Positions 1 to 9,193 are shown, counted from the stretch's first letter. The stretch is DNA of 34,740 bases from Croceibacterium sp. (GCA_025450635.1 JANWHA010000119.1:1-34740); one strand, 5' to 3'. Translations and numbers: made by a program. The notes: a model not told the origin generated them from the letters alone.

Positions 1-684
1 GACTCCAAGCCGCTCACGCCGGTCGGCGGCGTGCCCCTGATCGAGCATGTCATCCGCCGCGCGACAGCCGGCGGCGCGTACCGGTTTGTCGTCGTCACCG
101 GCTATCTGGCGGAACGATTGGAGCCATTCCTAGTCGGACTCGGCGAGCGCCTCGCTCTGCCGATATCGTTCACACGCGCCGAGGACTGGACGCGTCCCAA
201 CGGCTTTTCGGTGCTGGCAGGAAGCGCGCGAATCGAGGGCGACTACCTGCTGCTGATGTCGGATCACCTGTTCGATCCTGAAATCGCCAGGCGTCTCATC
301 GGTGCGCCGAGTCAGATGGCCGACGTCGTCCTCGCCGTGGACCGCCATGTCGACGGGGAACTGGTCGACCCGGCCGATGCGACCAAGGTCGAGGTCGCGC
401 CAGATGGAACAATCGTTCGCATCGGCAAGGAGCTCGAGCGATACAACGCCATCGATACCGGCCTGTTCAGGGCCGGTCCAGAGCTGGCCGAAGCGATTCG
501 GGCCGTTATCGCCGCGGGCGGCTCGGGCAGCCTGTCCGCCGGAGTGCAGCGCCTGGCGGATGCCGGCCTGGCGCGGACGATGGATGTCGACGCGGCGCGC
601 TGGATCGATGTCGACGATGCGCGGATGCTGGCGTTGGCCGAGGGGCTGGTCGCCAGCGACGCGCTTATGGGTAGCGCAGCCTGA
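1..684 (+). CDS. Nucleotidyltransferase, inositol-1-phosphate cytidylyltransferase-like (5' partial)
   Basis: The reading frame is open from the first base of the window, so the N-terminus with the nucleotide-binding loop lies upstream; 227 residues are visible. The remaining part has the GT-A-like nucleotidyltransferase pattern: an early PLTPVGGVPLIEHVI segment, W-x-x-PNG followed by a strand, an acidic strand end (LLLMSDHLF) that should hold the metal-binding Asp, and DATKVEVAPDG...IGKEL...YNAIDTGLF. This last block resembles the cytidylyltransferase half of inositol-phosphate cytidylyltransferase/DIPP synthase enzymes as I recall them, which activate inositol phosphate with CTP. Other sugar- or choline-phosphate nucleotidyltransferases stay possible. 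It converges on the DUF2141 gene, overlapping its 3' end by 20 bases. The nearby flippase and glycosyltransferases suggest a lipid or polysaccharide head-group role (inference). Confidence 0.75.
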   Translation, partial: DSKPLTPVGGVPLIEHVIRRATAGGAYRFVVVTGYLAERLEPFLVGLGERLALPISFTRAEDWTRPNGFSVLAGSARIEGDYLLLMSDHLFDPEIARRLIGAPSQMADVVLAVDRHVDGELVDPADATKVEVAPDGTIVRIGKELERYNAIDTGLFRAGPELAEAIRAVIAAGGSGSLSAGVQRLADAGLARTMDVDAARWIDVDDARMLALAEGLVASDALMGSAA

Positions 685-1132
685 TCGCCGTGTGAGTGCC
701 CGTCTTGGGGACCTCCAGCCTGACCGATTTCCACGCCGGCATGCCCAGGAATACCTTGGGATTGTTCGAGAAGCCGTAGCCCTCGGCAGGCAATCCGACC
801 CCGGTACGGTCATAATGCCGGTTGGCATTGGCGTCGTGGTACACCGCCAGCGCGTAAATTCCCGGACGGGGGACATGAATGCAGACCGAGGTCGCGCCGC
901 TGTGAGCCGGGACGCGACCGACGTAGAGAGAACCGTGGTGGGCGAGAAACTTGCTCGAATCGTCGGCGTAAAGCGTAACCGCGATCAGTCCATCCGATGA
1001 GCGGATTCCCTCCACGTCGACGAATAGCTTGACCGGGCTTTGCGGCCCCGTGCACGCCGGTTCTTCGGCGGATGCATTGGCCGCCCAAAGGAGCGCCAGC
1101 GCGGACGGCAGGTAGCGAAGAAAGTGCTTCAT
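665..1132 (-). CDS. Secreted DUF2141 domain protein
   Basis: A 155-residue protein with a clear Sec signal peptide: MKH, a hydrophobic stretch at about residues 5-18, then ANASA with predicted cleavage near residue 22. The mature part is a small beta-rich domain of the DUF2141 type, recognisable from VDVEGIRSSDGLIAVTLY near its start and from IYALAVYHDANANRHYD...GVGLPAEGYGFSNN. The Asp/Asn-rich DANANRHYD segment is typical of this family and may bind a metal, but that is not established. Two cysteines (in ACTGP and SVCIHV) could form a disulfide in the periplasm. The gene converges on the cytidylyltransferase-like gene. Its biochemical function is unknown. Confidence 0.8.
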   Translation of the reverse strand: MKHFLRYLPSALALLWAANASAEEPACTGPQSPVKLFVDVEGIRSSDGLIAVTLYADDSSKFLAHHGSLYVGRVPAHSGATSVCIHVPRPGIYALAVYHDANANRHYDRTGVGLPAEGYGFSNNPKVFLGMPAWKSVRLEVPKTGTHTAIRLRYP

Positions 1133-1183
1133 GGGGTGGCGATTAACAGCCCGCGCTGAACGCTTGATTGACGAAATTGCGGT

Positions 1184-2662
1184 TCAGGCGACCCGAAATC
1201 CGACCAGTTGCAAGGATTCGCCGGTGGCGCGCTGCCAGGCCAGGATCGCCCCGCCATAGACGGCGAGAACCGCGCCCAGCAACGCCAACTGGATCGGCAG
1301 CGGGGCGAGCGCCGGCACGTAGCGATGGCCGACGAGGGCCACGACCGCCGCCGCCGCGCCCGCCAGCAAAGGTCCGCCGCTGTGCAGCAACGGCGTTGCC
1401 ACCCCGAAGCGCGTCCGCAGCAGGGCGCGCCGCAGCATCGCGCCGGCGACGAACGCGATCAGCACCGACATGGCGGCTCCGCCGATGCCATAGAAGGCTA
1501 TCAGCGGCAGCGCGGCGGCGACGTTGACGATGCTCATCACCAGCGTGACGAGCAGCGCCAGGCGCGCCCGCAGGTAAAGCAGCAGCAAGTCGGTGATGCT
1601 GAAGGCCCCCTGGATCGTCTCGGCCGCGCCAAGCAGCACGGTGGCGACATATCCGCCGACGAACTCCGGCCCGAACCACCCGAGCACGGTCTGGCCGATG
1701 GCGATCAGCGCCAGCACCAATGCCAGCTGGATGGCGAGAATCATGCGCGTTGCCGAGGCGATCGCGTTGGCCGTCGTCTTGGGCCCGTCGGCGCTGAGCG
1801 TTTTGGCCACGATCGGCGTCAACAAGCTGTCGAACGCTTGCCGGGTTTGCCGGATGGGCGTGCGGAATTGCCTGGCCATCGCATAGATGCCGGCCGGCGC
1901 TTCGCCCAGGAACGCACCGACGAGGTAGAGATCGATCCGGTAGAACAGCGCCGCCGCCGAATCGGTCGCGGTCGGCATGGCGGATTCCCGCAGCGTGCCC
2001 AGCAGCCGGGCTGCACGAGGGCGATAGCTGGGCAGGCCGAGGCTGCCAAAGCACAGCCGGGTGCCAACCGCGGTGTAGGCCAGCGCCCCCAGAGTGCCGG
2101 CCGCATAGCCGAGCAGCAGGCCGGTCGAATCGAATCCCGCCAGATAGGCTACGATGGCACCCGCCGTGCCGACGTAGGGCTCTACCAGACTGCGCGAGAC
2201 GACCTCGTAGCGCATCCGATGTTTCCAGCGTGTCGCGGCGCCCAACAGGTCGATCAGAGCCTGCCCGCCGACCATCGGCGCCGCCCACAGCATGCCGGCG
2301 GCGGTTTGCTCGGCGAGCACGCCGCGGGGGATCGCGACAGCTGCCAGCGCAATACCCGTGCTGAGCACAAGGCTGGCCAGGCCCACGAGAAGGATCGAAT
2401 CGAGCAAGACATGCCCGGGCGGGCGCTCGCCGCGGTCCTCGAGCAGCTTGAACAAATAGCGCTTCATGCCGAGCCCGCTGATGGCCACGGCCAGCTCGAC
2501 GGTGGCCACCGCCAGGCTGTAGGCGCCGAAGGCGGCCGCGCCGAACAGCCGCGCGGCCATGAACATGAACACGAGCCGCGCGCCGAGGCGGAAGACCAGG
2601 CCAAGGCCGGCCGATGCCCCGCCGCGCAGAATGAGTCCTTGCGCGGCGCCGCTATCGCTCAT
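1184..2662 (-). CDS. Polysaccharide/lipid flippase (Wzx/MATE-like, MVF superfamily)
   Basis: A 492-residue, very hydrophobic protein with about 12-14 predicted membrane helices. The opening (GLILRGGASAGLGLVFRLG, then a helix with MFMAARLFGAAAFG) matches the start of O-antigen and exopolysaccharide flippases, which carry lipid-linked saccharides from the cytoplasmic to the periplasmic face of the inner membrane. I chose the ATG at 2662 (MSDSG) because GGGGAT lies about 9 bases upstream; an in-frame ATG at 2683 would add seven residues. The gene is divergent from the first glycosyltransferase with only about 80 bases between them, so both promoters must lie in that gap. Substrate unknown; its place beside two GT4 enzymes and a cytidylyltransferase-like gene suggests a glycan or glycolipid. 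Confidence 0.8.
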   Translation of the reverse strand: MSDSGAAQGLILRGGASAGLGLVFRLGARLVFMFMAARLFGAAAFGAYSLAVATVELAVAISGLGMKRYLFKLLEDRGERPPGHVLLDSILLVGLASLVLSTGIALAAVAIPRGVLAEQTAAGMLWAAPMVGGQALIDLLGAATRWKHRMRYEVVSRSLVEPYVGTAGAIVAYLAGFDSTGLLLGYAAGTLGALAYTAVGTRLCFGSLGLPSYRPRAARLLGTLRESAMPTATDSAAALFYRIDLYLVGAFLGEAPAGIYAMARQFRTPIRQTRQAFDSLLTPIVAKTLSADGPKTTANAIASATRMILAIQLALVLALIAIGQTVLGWFGPEFVGGYVATVLLGAAETIQGAFSITDLLLLYLRARLALLVTLVMSIVNVAAALPLIAFYGIGGAAMSVLIAFVAGAMLRRALLRTRFGVATPLLHSGGPLLAGAAAAVVALVGHRYVPALAPLPIQLALLGAVLAVYGGAILAWQRATGESLQLVGFRVA

Positions 2663-2739
2663 CGGCTCATCCCCGAACGGCATCGGATCAACAACTTGCA
2701 GAGCCAGGTCATTCCTCGCTTGTATCGCCGGCTCCGGCG

Positions 2740-3927
2740 ATGGACAAACGCTGGATGCAACGCGCGCCTCACGGTGACCAACCCGCCGACCAGCGGCCCG
2801 CGGTGGTCATCTACCGGGCCCCGCTGTTCAATCCTTCCGAAACGTTCGTCCGCGCCCACGGACCGGCGCTGAAGCGGTACCGGCCTCTGCTCGCGGGACT
2901 GGAGGATAAGGGTAACATTGAGCCCGCACTGGCCTTCCTCCCTCGGAACCGTGGCGAGCGTCTTCGCGCGCGACTGGGCAACCTCGATTGGCTTGCCGAG
3001 CGCCTGAGGCCGGAGCAACCGCGGCTCATCCATGCCCATTTTGGCCCCGACGGGCTTGCGGCCCTCGACCTCGCCCAACGGCTGCGCATCCCCCTGGTGA
3101 CCACGCTGCACGGATACGACGTCTCGCGAACCAGGGCCGCCTTGCTCCTGTCAGGAAAGCTGTCCTGGATGCGCTATGCGCTCGGCCGCGAAAGGCTGGC
3201 TCGCCACGGCGATCTGTTTCTGGCCGTGTCGGAGGCGCTGCGCTCGATGGCCATCCGGGCCGGCTATCCCGCCGATCGGACGATGACGCACTATATCGGC
3301 GCCGACCTGAAAGCCTTTCCCGCCAGCGATGGCGATGACGGGGAAACAATCCTTCACGTCGGGCGGCTCGTCGAAAAGAAGGGCACTGCTTTGCTGCTCG
3401 CAGCCTTCGAGCGGTTGAAGGCGGTGCATCCCGCCGCGACGCTGGTGATTATCGGCGATGGGCCGCTTCGCCCGTTGCTCGAACGTCGAGCGATGCAATT
3501 GGGCCTCGCGGAAGGGGTTCGCTTCATGGGTTCCCAGCCCGCGCGCGTGGTCGCGGAATGGATGCGCCGGTCTGCCGTGCTCGCGGTCCCGAGCCTGACG
3601 GCGCGCGATGGCGACGCCGAAGGGTTGCCGACGGTGATTCCAGAGGCGGCGGCCTCGGGCCTCGCCGTCGTCGGTTCGGATCACAGCGGTATCCCGGAGG
3701 CGATCATCGACGGGCGCAGCGGGTTCGTGGTGCCCGAAGGCCAGGTCGAAGCCTTGTCCGCTCGGCTGATCGAGCTCATGCGGTCGCCGGACCTGCGCCG
3801 TTCGATGGGCGCCGCCGCGCGCGAACTCGCGGAGACGCGATTCGATCGGGAGGCGCAAGCCGAGAGGCTCGAGCGCCTCTACGATGCTGTGTCGGACAGC
3901 ACACCGTTGACGGCAAGCGAGCTTTAA
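2740..3927 (+). CDS. Glycosyltransferase family 4 (first of pair)
   Basis: A 395-residue GT-B fold enzyme of the GT4 type, which adds a sugar from a nucleotide-sugar donor with retention of configuration. The N-terminal acceptor half shows the HAHFGPDG and LVTTLHGYDV signatures of colanic-acid WcaL-like transferases. The C-terminal donor half shows ILHVGRLVEKKG at about residue 205 and the E-x7-E motif in the block GLPTVIPEAAASGLAVVGSD followed by HSGIPEAI. The first 20 residues are not conserved in style, so a later start (ATG at 2755) is possible; no good ribosome site distinguishes them. It is followed after three bases by a second GT4 gene, so the two are very likely cotranscribed. Donor and acceptor cannot be read from sequence. 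Confidence 0.85.
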   Translation: MDKRWMQRAPHGDQPADQRPAVVIYRAPLFNPSETFVRAHGPALKRYRPLLAGLEDKGNIEPALAFLPRNRGERLRARLGNLDWLAERLRPEQPRLIHAHFGPDGLAALDLAQRLRIPLVTTLHGYDVSRTRAALLLSGKLSWMRYALGRERLARHGDLFLAVSEALRSMAIRAGYPADRTMTHYIGADLKAFPASDGDDGETILHVGRLVEKKGTALLLAAFERLKAVHPAATLVIIGDGPLRPLLERRAMQLGLAEGVRFMGSQPARVVAEWMRRSAVLAVPSLTARDGDAEGLPTVIPEAAASGLAVVGSDHSGIPEAIIDGRSGFVVPEGQVEALSARLIELMRSPDLRRSMGAAARELAETRFDREAQAERLERLYDAVSDSTPLTASEL

Positions 3928-3942
3928 CCGATGGGCGCGGCC

Positions 3943-5154
3943 ATGCGCATCCTCTACCCGGTGCTGTGGGCGCGACCGGGGCGGCACGCGTCGCAGGCCC
4001 AGACGGCCGCCACCGCCGCCGCCCTCGGTCGAGCCGGGCATCAGGTGACCTTGCTTGTGCCGCAAGGAAGACGCGATCCCTCGCTCACCGCCGACGACTT
4101 GCGTGACTGGTTTGCCGTCGAGGGAGACTTCCGCGTTATCCAGCGGCCAAGCCGCTGGCAGGGTGATTTTGTGCTGCGGACGCTGATGTGGTTGCGGCAG
4201 GTGTTCCGCGATCCGGAGGTCGGCGAGGCCGACATTCTTTATTCCCGCGTTCCGGCGATGGTCGGGATCGGGGGATTCGCGCCGCTACCTTTTGCGACGG
4301 ACCACTATCGGCCGTGGCCCGACATCTACCCGGCGATCCGCCCCACCGTTCGGCGAACCGCGAGGCAACCGCACTGCCTGGGCTATGTCATTCATTCCCA
4401 CTACGCGGCCGATGCCTACGTGCGCTCGGGTGTTCCGGCCGATCGGCTGCTGGTCGCGCACAACGGGTTCGAGTGTGTGGGCGCCTTGCTGCAAAAGGCT
4501 GCGGCCCGGGCTCGGCTGGAATTGCCCGGGGCCCGGCCGACGGCAGTCTATGCCGGGCGGATCAACGCGGAAAAGGGCCTCGACACAGTGCTCGCTCTCG
4601 CGGACCGCCGGCCCGAGGTGCTGTTCGTGCTGGTAGGTTCGGAGGGGCATGGCCAGATAGAGCAGGCGGCGGCGCGGAGAGAGAACGTCCGCGTCGTACC
4701 CTGGGTTGCGCCCGAAGCGCTCGCGCCATGGCTTTGCGCGGCCGATGTTCTCCTGATCCCGCCGTCGAGCGAGCCCTTGCGACGATTCCGCAGCTGCGTG
4801 CTGCCAATCAAGCTGTTTACTTACCTCGCCGCCGGGCGGCCGATCCTCGCTCCCGACGCACCCGACACGCGCGAATTGCTGGTGCACGAGGAAACCGCGC
4901 TGCTGGTCGAGCCGGATCGGCCGGACGCGGCGGCGGCGGCGCTGGATCGGCTGCTGGGGGATTCTCGTCTCGCCGGCTCGTTAGCGCAGAATGCGCTCGA
5001 ATTGGCGGAGGGGCTCAGCTGGGATAATCGGGCCGAAAAGATCACGGCTTTTTTGCGCCAGCGCTACAAGCAGATGGCTTCCGGCGGCGAAAGGCCCACA
5101 TACGGGGGCGGCGCTCCGGCGTTCTCCGCCCCGCGGAACGCTTTGGATCCCTGA
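3943..5154 (+). CDS. Glycosyltransferase family 4 (second of pair)
   Basis: A 403-residue GT4-like protein starting at ATG 3943 (MRILYPVLWARPG); an in-frame ATG at 3931 would add MGAA. The N-terminus shows the usual Rossmann opening with SQAQTAATAAALGRAGHQV. The donor half contains VYAGRINAEKGLDTVLALA and, further on, LLIPPSSEP...SCVLPIKLFTYLAAGRPIL, where the family's second-domain nucleotide-sugar site is expected. The normal EG-x-x-E-A form of the E-x7-E motif is replaced by a K-L-F-T-Y-L-A-A-G version, which is common in GT4 members with different donors. It lies directly behind the first GT4 gene and about 45 bases ahead of psd. Likely cytoplasmic face of the inner membrane; substrate unknown. 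Confidence 0.82.
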   Translation: MRILYPVLWARPGRHASQAQTAATAAALGRAGHQVTLLVPQGRRDPSLTADDLRDWFAVEGDFRVIQRPSRWQGDFVLRTLMWLRQVFRDPEVGEADILYSRVPAMVGIGGFAPLPFATDHYRPWPDIYPAIRPTVRRTARQPHCLGYVIHSHYAADAYVRSGVPADRLLVAHNGFECVGALLQKAAARARLELPGARPTAVYAGRINAEKGLDTVLALADRRPEVLFVLVGSEGHGQIEQAAARRENVRVVPWVAPEALAPWLCAADVLLIPPSSEPLRRFRSCVLPIKLFTYLAAGRPILAPDAPDTRELLVHEETALLVEPDRPDAAAAALDRLLGDSRLAGSLAQNALELAEGLSWDNRAEKITAFLRQRYKQMASGGERPTYGGGAPAFSAPRNALDP

Positions 5155-5200
5155 TCGGCCCTTTCCGCCGTGGCTTGTTCCGCGTCGCTCAACTCCCTAG

Positions 5201-5962
5201 ATGCACGCCATGGCCGGTGACCTTCTCGACAACCGCGGCCGGGGCGATGCCCAATGGGGCTGGCCTCCGATCCATCCCGAAGGGCGCAAGTTCGGCCTGG
5301 GCGCGGTCGCCATCTCGCTGATCGTCCTGCTCGGCTTGGGCATCGGCTGGCTTGGATGGCCGATGCTGCTGGCGTCGCTGGGCGTGTTCGCATTCTTCCG
5401 CGACCCGGAACGGGTTGTGCCGCAGGGCCGCGAGCTGATCGTCGCGCCGGCCGACGGGCTGGTCACGCTGATCGGACAAGTGCCGCCACCCGCCGAGCTG
5501 CAGGTGGCCGATGCCGACGGTTCGCCGGGTCTTTCGCCCGAACCGGTCACGCGGATATCCATCTTCATGTCGGTGTTCGACGTGCACATCAACCGCGCGC
5601 CGATCGGCGGGACGATCAAGCGGGTGGTCTATATCCCCGGACGCTTCGTGAACGCCGACCTCGACAAGGCGAGCGACGAGAACGAGCGCCAGCAGGTGCT
5701 GATCGAGCGGGCCGACGGGGTGCAGATCGCCTTCACCCAGATCGCTGGTCTGGTCGCGCGTCGGATCGTGCCGTTCATCAAGCCAGGGGACATCGTCGCC
5801 GCCGGGCAACGCGTGGGGCTGATCCGGTTCGGCAGCCGGGTCGACGTCTACCTGCCACGCGGGACAGATTCGAAAGTTCTGCTTGGTCAGAAGGTGATCG
5901 GCGGCGAGACCGTGCTGGCCGAGATCGGCAAGCAAGCGTTGATTGAAGGGGTCAGCCAGTGA
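5201..5962 (+). CDS. psd: Phosphatidylserine decarboxylase proenzyme
   Basis: A 253-residue protein of the short (archaeal/alphaproteobacterial) Psd class, which converts phosphatidylserine to phosphatidylethanolamine at the inner membrane. Two hydrophobic segments lie at residues 33-66 before [10 protein letters not shown]. The core shows VAPADGLV, the [12 protein letters not shown] block, and [10 protein letters not shown] at residues 210-219. Gly211-Ser212 is the expected self-cleavage site, where Ser212 becomes the pyruvoyl cofactor of the small subunit. The start could be the ATG at 5201 or that at 5210 (MAGDLL); neither has a clear ribosome site. It overlaps pssA by four bases (GTGA), so the enzyme making its substrate is translationally coupled to it. 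Confidence 0.95.
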   Translation: MHAMAGDLLDNRGRGDAQWGWPPIHPEGRKFGLGAVAISLIVLLGLGIGWLGWPMLLASLGVFAFFRDPERVVPQGRELIVAPADGLVTLIGQVPPPAELQVADADGSPGLSPEPVTRISIFMSVFDVHINRAPIGGTIKRVVYIPGRFVNADLDKASDENERQQVLIERADGVQIAFTQIAGLVARRIVPFIKPGDIVAAGQRVGLIRFGSRVDVYLPRGTDSKVLLGQKVIGGETVLAEIGKQALIEGVSQ

Positions 5963-6867
5963 ACGGTGCCGAGGACGATCCGCCGATCGAACCAGGCCCG
6001 GCGCGGCTGGGACCGAAGGCGAGCGAGGACGAGCTTCCGGTGATGCGCCGGTTCGGCGGCGGGCTGACCTTGCGCGCCGTGCTGCCGAACGCGATCACCG
6101 CGGCGGCGCTGTGCTCGGGGCTGACCGGCGTGCGCTTCGCCATCGGTGCGGCTTATGGCGATGGAGGCGGCTGGCAAAAGGCGCTGTTCGCGATCCTTCT
6201 CGCCGGGCTGCTCGACGGGATCGACGGGCGCATCGCGCGCCTGCTCAAGGCGCAATCGCGTTTTGGCGCCGAGCTCGACAGCCTGGCGGACTCGCTCAGC
6301 TTCGGCATGGCGCCGGCGCTGGTCCTGTTCCTGTGGTCGTTGCAGGGGCTGCCGCGGATCGGCTGGTTCGCCTCGCTCGCGTTCGCCATCTGCTGCGCGT
6401 TGCGTCTCGCCCGGTTCAACGCGCGGATCGATGTGGACGAACAGCCGCACAAGTCGGCGGGGTTTCTCACCGGCGTGCCGGCGCCCGTCGGGGCGGGACT
6501 CGCCTTCCTGCCGATGTACCTGTGGATCGCCACCGGCGAGCCGCTGTTCCGCGAACCGTGGCTGGTCGCGATCTGGCTGGCGGCGATCGCCTTCCTGATG
6601 ATCTCGAACCTCGCGACGCTGAGCTGGAAATCGATCCGGCCGCGGCGTTCGATCAGGCTCGCAGCGATCGCGCTGGCGGGGCTGCTGTTCGCCGCGCTGC
6701 TGACCGAGCCATGGTGGACGCTGGCCGCGATCTGTGTGGTTTACCTGGCGCTGATGCCGCTGGCGGTCGCCAACTATGCCAAGGTCAGGCGGCTGCGCGC
6801 CGCGCCGGCCGATGGAGCAGGGGAGCGGCCGATCGAACCGGCCGCTGCGATACCCGGGCCGAAATGA
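5959..6867 (+). CDS. pssA: CDP-diacylglycerol--serine O-phosphatidyltransferase
   Basis: A 302-residue integral membrane enzyme that joins CDP-diacylglycerol and L-serine to form phosphatidylserine, the substrate of the Psd encoded just upstream. The CDP-alcohol phosphatidyltransferase signature D-G-x2-A-R-x8-G-x3-D-x3-D is complete: D89, G90, A93, R94, G103, D107 and D111. Several hydrophobic helices follow. The N-terminus carries about 35 extra hydrophilic residues before the first helix. It starts with GTG at 5959, overlapping the psd stop. Its 3' end (from 6785) overlaps a possible gene on the opposite strand. CDP-diacylglycerol would be supplied by the CdsA encoded at 11.6 kb in this window. 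Confidence 0.95.
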   Translation: MNGAEDDPPIEPGPARLGPKASEDELPVMRRFGGGLTLRAVLPNAITAAALCSGLTGVRFAIGAAYGDGGGWQKALFAILLAGLLDGIDGRIARLLKAQSRFGAELDSLADSLSFGMAPALVLFLWSLQGLPRIGWFASLAFAICCALRLARFNARIDVDEQPHKSAGFLTGVPAPVGAGLAFLPMYLWIATGEPLFREPWLVAIWLAAIAFLMISNLATLSWKSIRPRRSIRLAAIALAGLLFAALLTEPWWTLAAICVVYLALMPLAVANYAKVRRLRAAPADGAGERPIEPAAAIPGPK

Positions 6868-7165
6868 CTCCGCTGATGCTGGTCGCGCGTTGATGCCTGA
6901 CCGTCACCAGCCGCTCGTCGCCGCAAACGGCCAGTTGCCGCCGCAGGAAGGATGCAGCCGCGAAGCCCTTGGCCAGGGCTGCGGCGATCACCGCGGCCGC
7001 GAGTCCGGTGGCGGCGAGAAAGGCGAAGGTCATAAGCGTTGCGAGCATAGCGATGAACCCTGCGATGTGCCCCTCCACCCATGCGCGGTTGGACAAGGCG
7101 ATTGATAAAGCTACATAATCAAAATTTGTTCCCGCTCTGTCCGACCGGGTTGGGTCAATGTTCAC
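6785..7165 (-). CDS. Possible small membrane protein, antisense overlap with pssA
   Basis: A 126-residue frame in what would otherwise be a 527-base gap. It starts with GTG at 7165; AGGAAC lies about 8 bases upstream, a plausible ribosome site. Residues about 33-75 form one long or two short hydrophobic helices (HIAGFIAMLATLMTFAFLAA, then GLAAAVIAAALAKGFAAASF), followed by a basic RR segment. The last 25-30 codons run antisense through the pssA end and read as low-complexity Arg/Ala, so the true protein may be less conserved there. I do not recognise the family. It could be a real small membrane protein or a chance open frame in GC-rich DNA; the hydrophobic core and ribosome site tip me slightly to real. 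Confidence 0.45.
   Translation of the reverse strand: MNIDPTRSDRAGTNFDYVALSIALSNRAWVEGHIAGFIAMLATLMTFAFLAATGLAAAVIAAALAKGFAAASFLRRQLAVCGDERLVTVRHQRATSISGVISARVSQRPVRSAAPLLHRPARRAAA
7089..7117 (+). promoter_or_regulatory. Possible sigma-70 promoter upstream of rpsB
   Basis: TTGGAC at 7089-7094 and TACATA at 7112-7117 are separated by 17 bases, in the most AT-rich stretch between pssA and rpsB. If used it would give a leader of about 270 bases before rpsB. It lies inside the 5' part of the possible minus-strand gene. Prediction from pattern only. Confidence 0.35.
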
Positions 7166-7272
7166 TGTTTGTTCCTAACCGTCAAGCGGAAATCGCGACA
7201 AAGCGAATCCGGCACGCGGTGAATTGAGGATGGATTTCCGCGCCGTTCGCCGCTAAGGGCCCGCTCTGCCCA

Positions 7273-7292
7273 GGGTCCGGCCTCCCGGACCT
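7273..7292 (+). promoter_or_regulatory. Hairpin in the rpsB leader
   Basis: GGTCCGG at 7274-7280 pairs perfectly with CCGGACC at 7285-7291 around a four-base loop. It is not followed by a T-run, so it is unlikely to be a terminator. S2 is known to repress its own mRNA through leader structure in other bacteria; this hairpin, about 100 bases before the start codon, is a candidate element (inference). Confidence 0.35.
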
Positions 7293-7394
7293 GGCGGCAA
7301 ATTCACATGGAAGGCACACAGCTCCGGTGCCCCGGCGGGATGCTCCGCAAGGGTTCCAGCGCTTTCCAGAGGCAGAACCGGAAAGGAATTATCT

Positions 7395-8177
7395 ATGGCG
7401 GCTCCGACCGTCACCATGCAGCAATTGATCGAGGCCGGGGCCCACTTCGGCCACCAGACCCACCGCTGGAACCCGCGGATGAAGCCGTACATCTTCGGCG
7501 CCCGCAACGGGGTTCACATCATCGACCTGTCGCAGACCGTGCCGCTGTTCGCGCGCGCGCTCGACTTCATCCAGGATAGCGTCCGCGCGGGCGGCAAGGT
7601 GCTGTTCGTCGGCACCAAGCGCCAGGCGCAGGAGCCGATCGCCGAAGCCGCGCGCCGAAGCGGCCAGCACTTCGTCAACCACCGCTGGCTCGGCGGCATG
7701 CTGACCAACTGGAAGACCATCAGCCAGTCGATCAAGCGGCTCAAGAGCCTGGAAGAGCAGCTCGCCGGCGATACCGAGGGCCTGACCAAGAAGGAAGTGC
7801 TCCAGCTCACGCGTGAGCGGGACAAGCTCGAGATGTCGCTCGGCGGCATCCGCGACATGGGCGGCATTCCCGCGGTGATGTTCGTGATCGACGCCAACAA
7901 GGAAGAGCTGGCGATCAAGGAAGCCAACGTACTCGGCATCCCGGTCGTCGCGGTGCTTGATTCGAACGTCGATCCGAACGGCATCGCCTTCCCGATCCCG
8001 GGCAACGACGACGCCAGCCGCGCGGTGCGCCTTTATTGCGACGCGGTGGCCCAGGCGGCGATGACCGGGCGCGGCGAAGGCGTGGTCGATTCGGGCGCGG
8101 ATGTCGGGGCGATGGCCGAACCGCCCGCCGAAGCGGCTGCCGAGCCGGCCGCCGAAGAGGCTCCCGCCGAAGCCTGA
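7395..8177 (+). CDS. rpsB: 30S ribosomal protein S2
   Basis: A 260-residue protein with the classical S2 sequence: [20 protein letters not shown] near the start, [25 protein letters not shown] and a late [17 protein letters not shown]...PGNDDASRA block. S2 binds late to the 30S subunit together with S1 and is essential for initiation. After about residue 235 there is an Ala/Glu/Pro-rich acidic tail typical of alphaproteobacterial S2. AAAGGAATT just upstream of ATG 7395 is a strong ribosome site. It is followed 92 bases later by tsf, the usual bacterial pairing. Confidence 0.98.
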   Translation: MAAPTVTMQQLIEAGAHFGHQTHRWNPRMKPYIFGARNGVHIIDLSQTVPLFARALDFIQDSVRAGGKVLFVGTKRQAQEPIAEAARRSGQHFVNHRWLGGMLTNWKTISQSIKRLKSLEEQLAGDTEGLTKKEVLQLTRERDKLEMSLGGIRDMGGIPAVMFVIDANKEELAIKEANVLGIPVVAVLDSNVDPNGIAFPIPGNDDASRAVRLYCDAVAQAAMTGRGEGVVDSGADVGAMAEPPAEAAAEPAAEEAPAEA

Positions 8178-8269
8178 GCTCACGCTCGCCCCTAGCGATC
8201 GGTGCGCCGGGCCCCCACTTAGCGAGGTCCGGCGCCGACCCCCATTCAATTTCGAGAAGGTACGAGACC

Positions 8270-9193
8270 ATGGCTTACACAGCCGCTGACGTGAAGAACC
8301 TGCGCGAGCGCACCGGCGCCGGCATGATGGACTGCAAGAAGGCGCTCGACGAGAACGGCGGCGACTTCGAATCCGCGGTCGATTCGCTGAAGGCCAAGGG
8401 CCTCGCCGCGGCGGCCAAGAAGTCGAGCCGCACGGCGGCCGAAGGGCTGGTCGGCGTGGCCGTCAACGGCACCACCGGGGTCGCCGTCGAGGTCAACTCC
8501 GAGACCGACTTCGTGGCCAAGAACGAGCAGTTCCAGGACTTCGTGCGCAAGACCACCGAGGTCGCGCTCGCCCTGCCATCAGACGACGTCGAGGCGCTCA
8601 AGTCGGCGGCTTATCCGGGCGGCGGCACGGTGGCCGAGAAGCTGACCGGCAATGTCGCCACCATCGGCGAGAACCAGCAGGTCCGGCGGATGAAGCACGT
8701 TGCCGTCGGGCAGGGCGCGATCGTGCCCTACATGCACAACGCGCAAGCGGCCAATCTGGGGAAGATCGGCGTGCTGGTCGCGCTCGAGAGCGCGGCGCCG
8801 CGCGAGGTGCTCGAGCCGCTCGGCAAGCAGCTGGCGATGCACATCGCCGCGGCCTTCCCGCAGGCGCTCGATGCCGAGGGGCTCGACCCCGAAGTCATCG
8901 CCCGCGAGCGCAAGGTCGCCGAGGAGAAGGCGTCGGAGAGCGGCAAGCCGGCCGAGGTCCAGGCCAAGATGGTCGACGGCGCGGTCAAGAAGTTCGCCAA
9001 GGAGAACGCGCTCCTCAGCCAGCTGTCGGTGTTCGACAACAAGACGCCGATCGCCGATTTCGTCGCCAAGGCGGCCAAGGACGCGGGGGCCGAGATCGTG
9101 CTCAAGGACTACGTCCGCTTCCAGCTCGGCGAAGGCATCGAGAAGGAAGCCAGCGACTTCGCCGCCGAGGTTGCCGCGGCCGTGAAGGGCTGA
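8270..9193 (+). CDS. tsf: Elongation factor Ts
   Basis: A 307-residue EF-Ts, the guanine-nucleotide exchange factor for EF-Tu. The N-terminal UBA-like domain is plain ([20 protein letters not shown]), followed by [15 protein letters not shown], the core signature that contacts EF-Tu. The frame stays open far upstream, but the ATG at 8270 (MAYTAADV) is the correct start by family length and has GAGAAGG about 10 bases before it. It forms a two-gene unit with rpsB and is closed by a strong hairpin terminator 22 bases after the stop. Confidence 0.98.
   Translation: MAYTAADVKNLRERTGAGMMDCKKALDENGGDFESAVDSLKAKGLAAAAKKSSRTAAEGLVGVAVNGTTGVAVEVNSETDFVAKNEQFQDFVRKTTEVALALPSDDVEALKSAAYPGGGTVAEKLTGNVATIGENQQVRRMKHVAVGQGAIVPYMHNAQAANLGKIGVLVALESAAPREVLEPLGKQLAMHIAAAFPQALDAEGLDPEVIARERKVAEEKASESGKPAEVQAKMVDGAVKKFAKENALLSQLSVFDNKTPIADFVAKAAKDAGAEIVLKDYVRFQLGEGIEKEASDFAAEVAAAVKG

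Noticed and set aside
1208-2872. A 554-codon plus-strand open frame opposite the flippase
   Set aside because: Its product is a low-complexity Arg/Gln/Ala/His sequence typical of antisense frames in GC-rich genes, while the minus strand has clear membrane helices.
7261-7394. A metabolite riboswitch upstream of rpsB
   Set aside because: Only one simple hairpin is visible, with no known aptamer core; leader autoregulation by S2 is the simpler idea.
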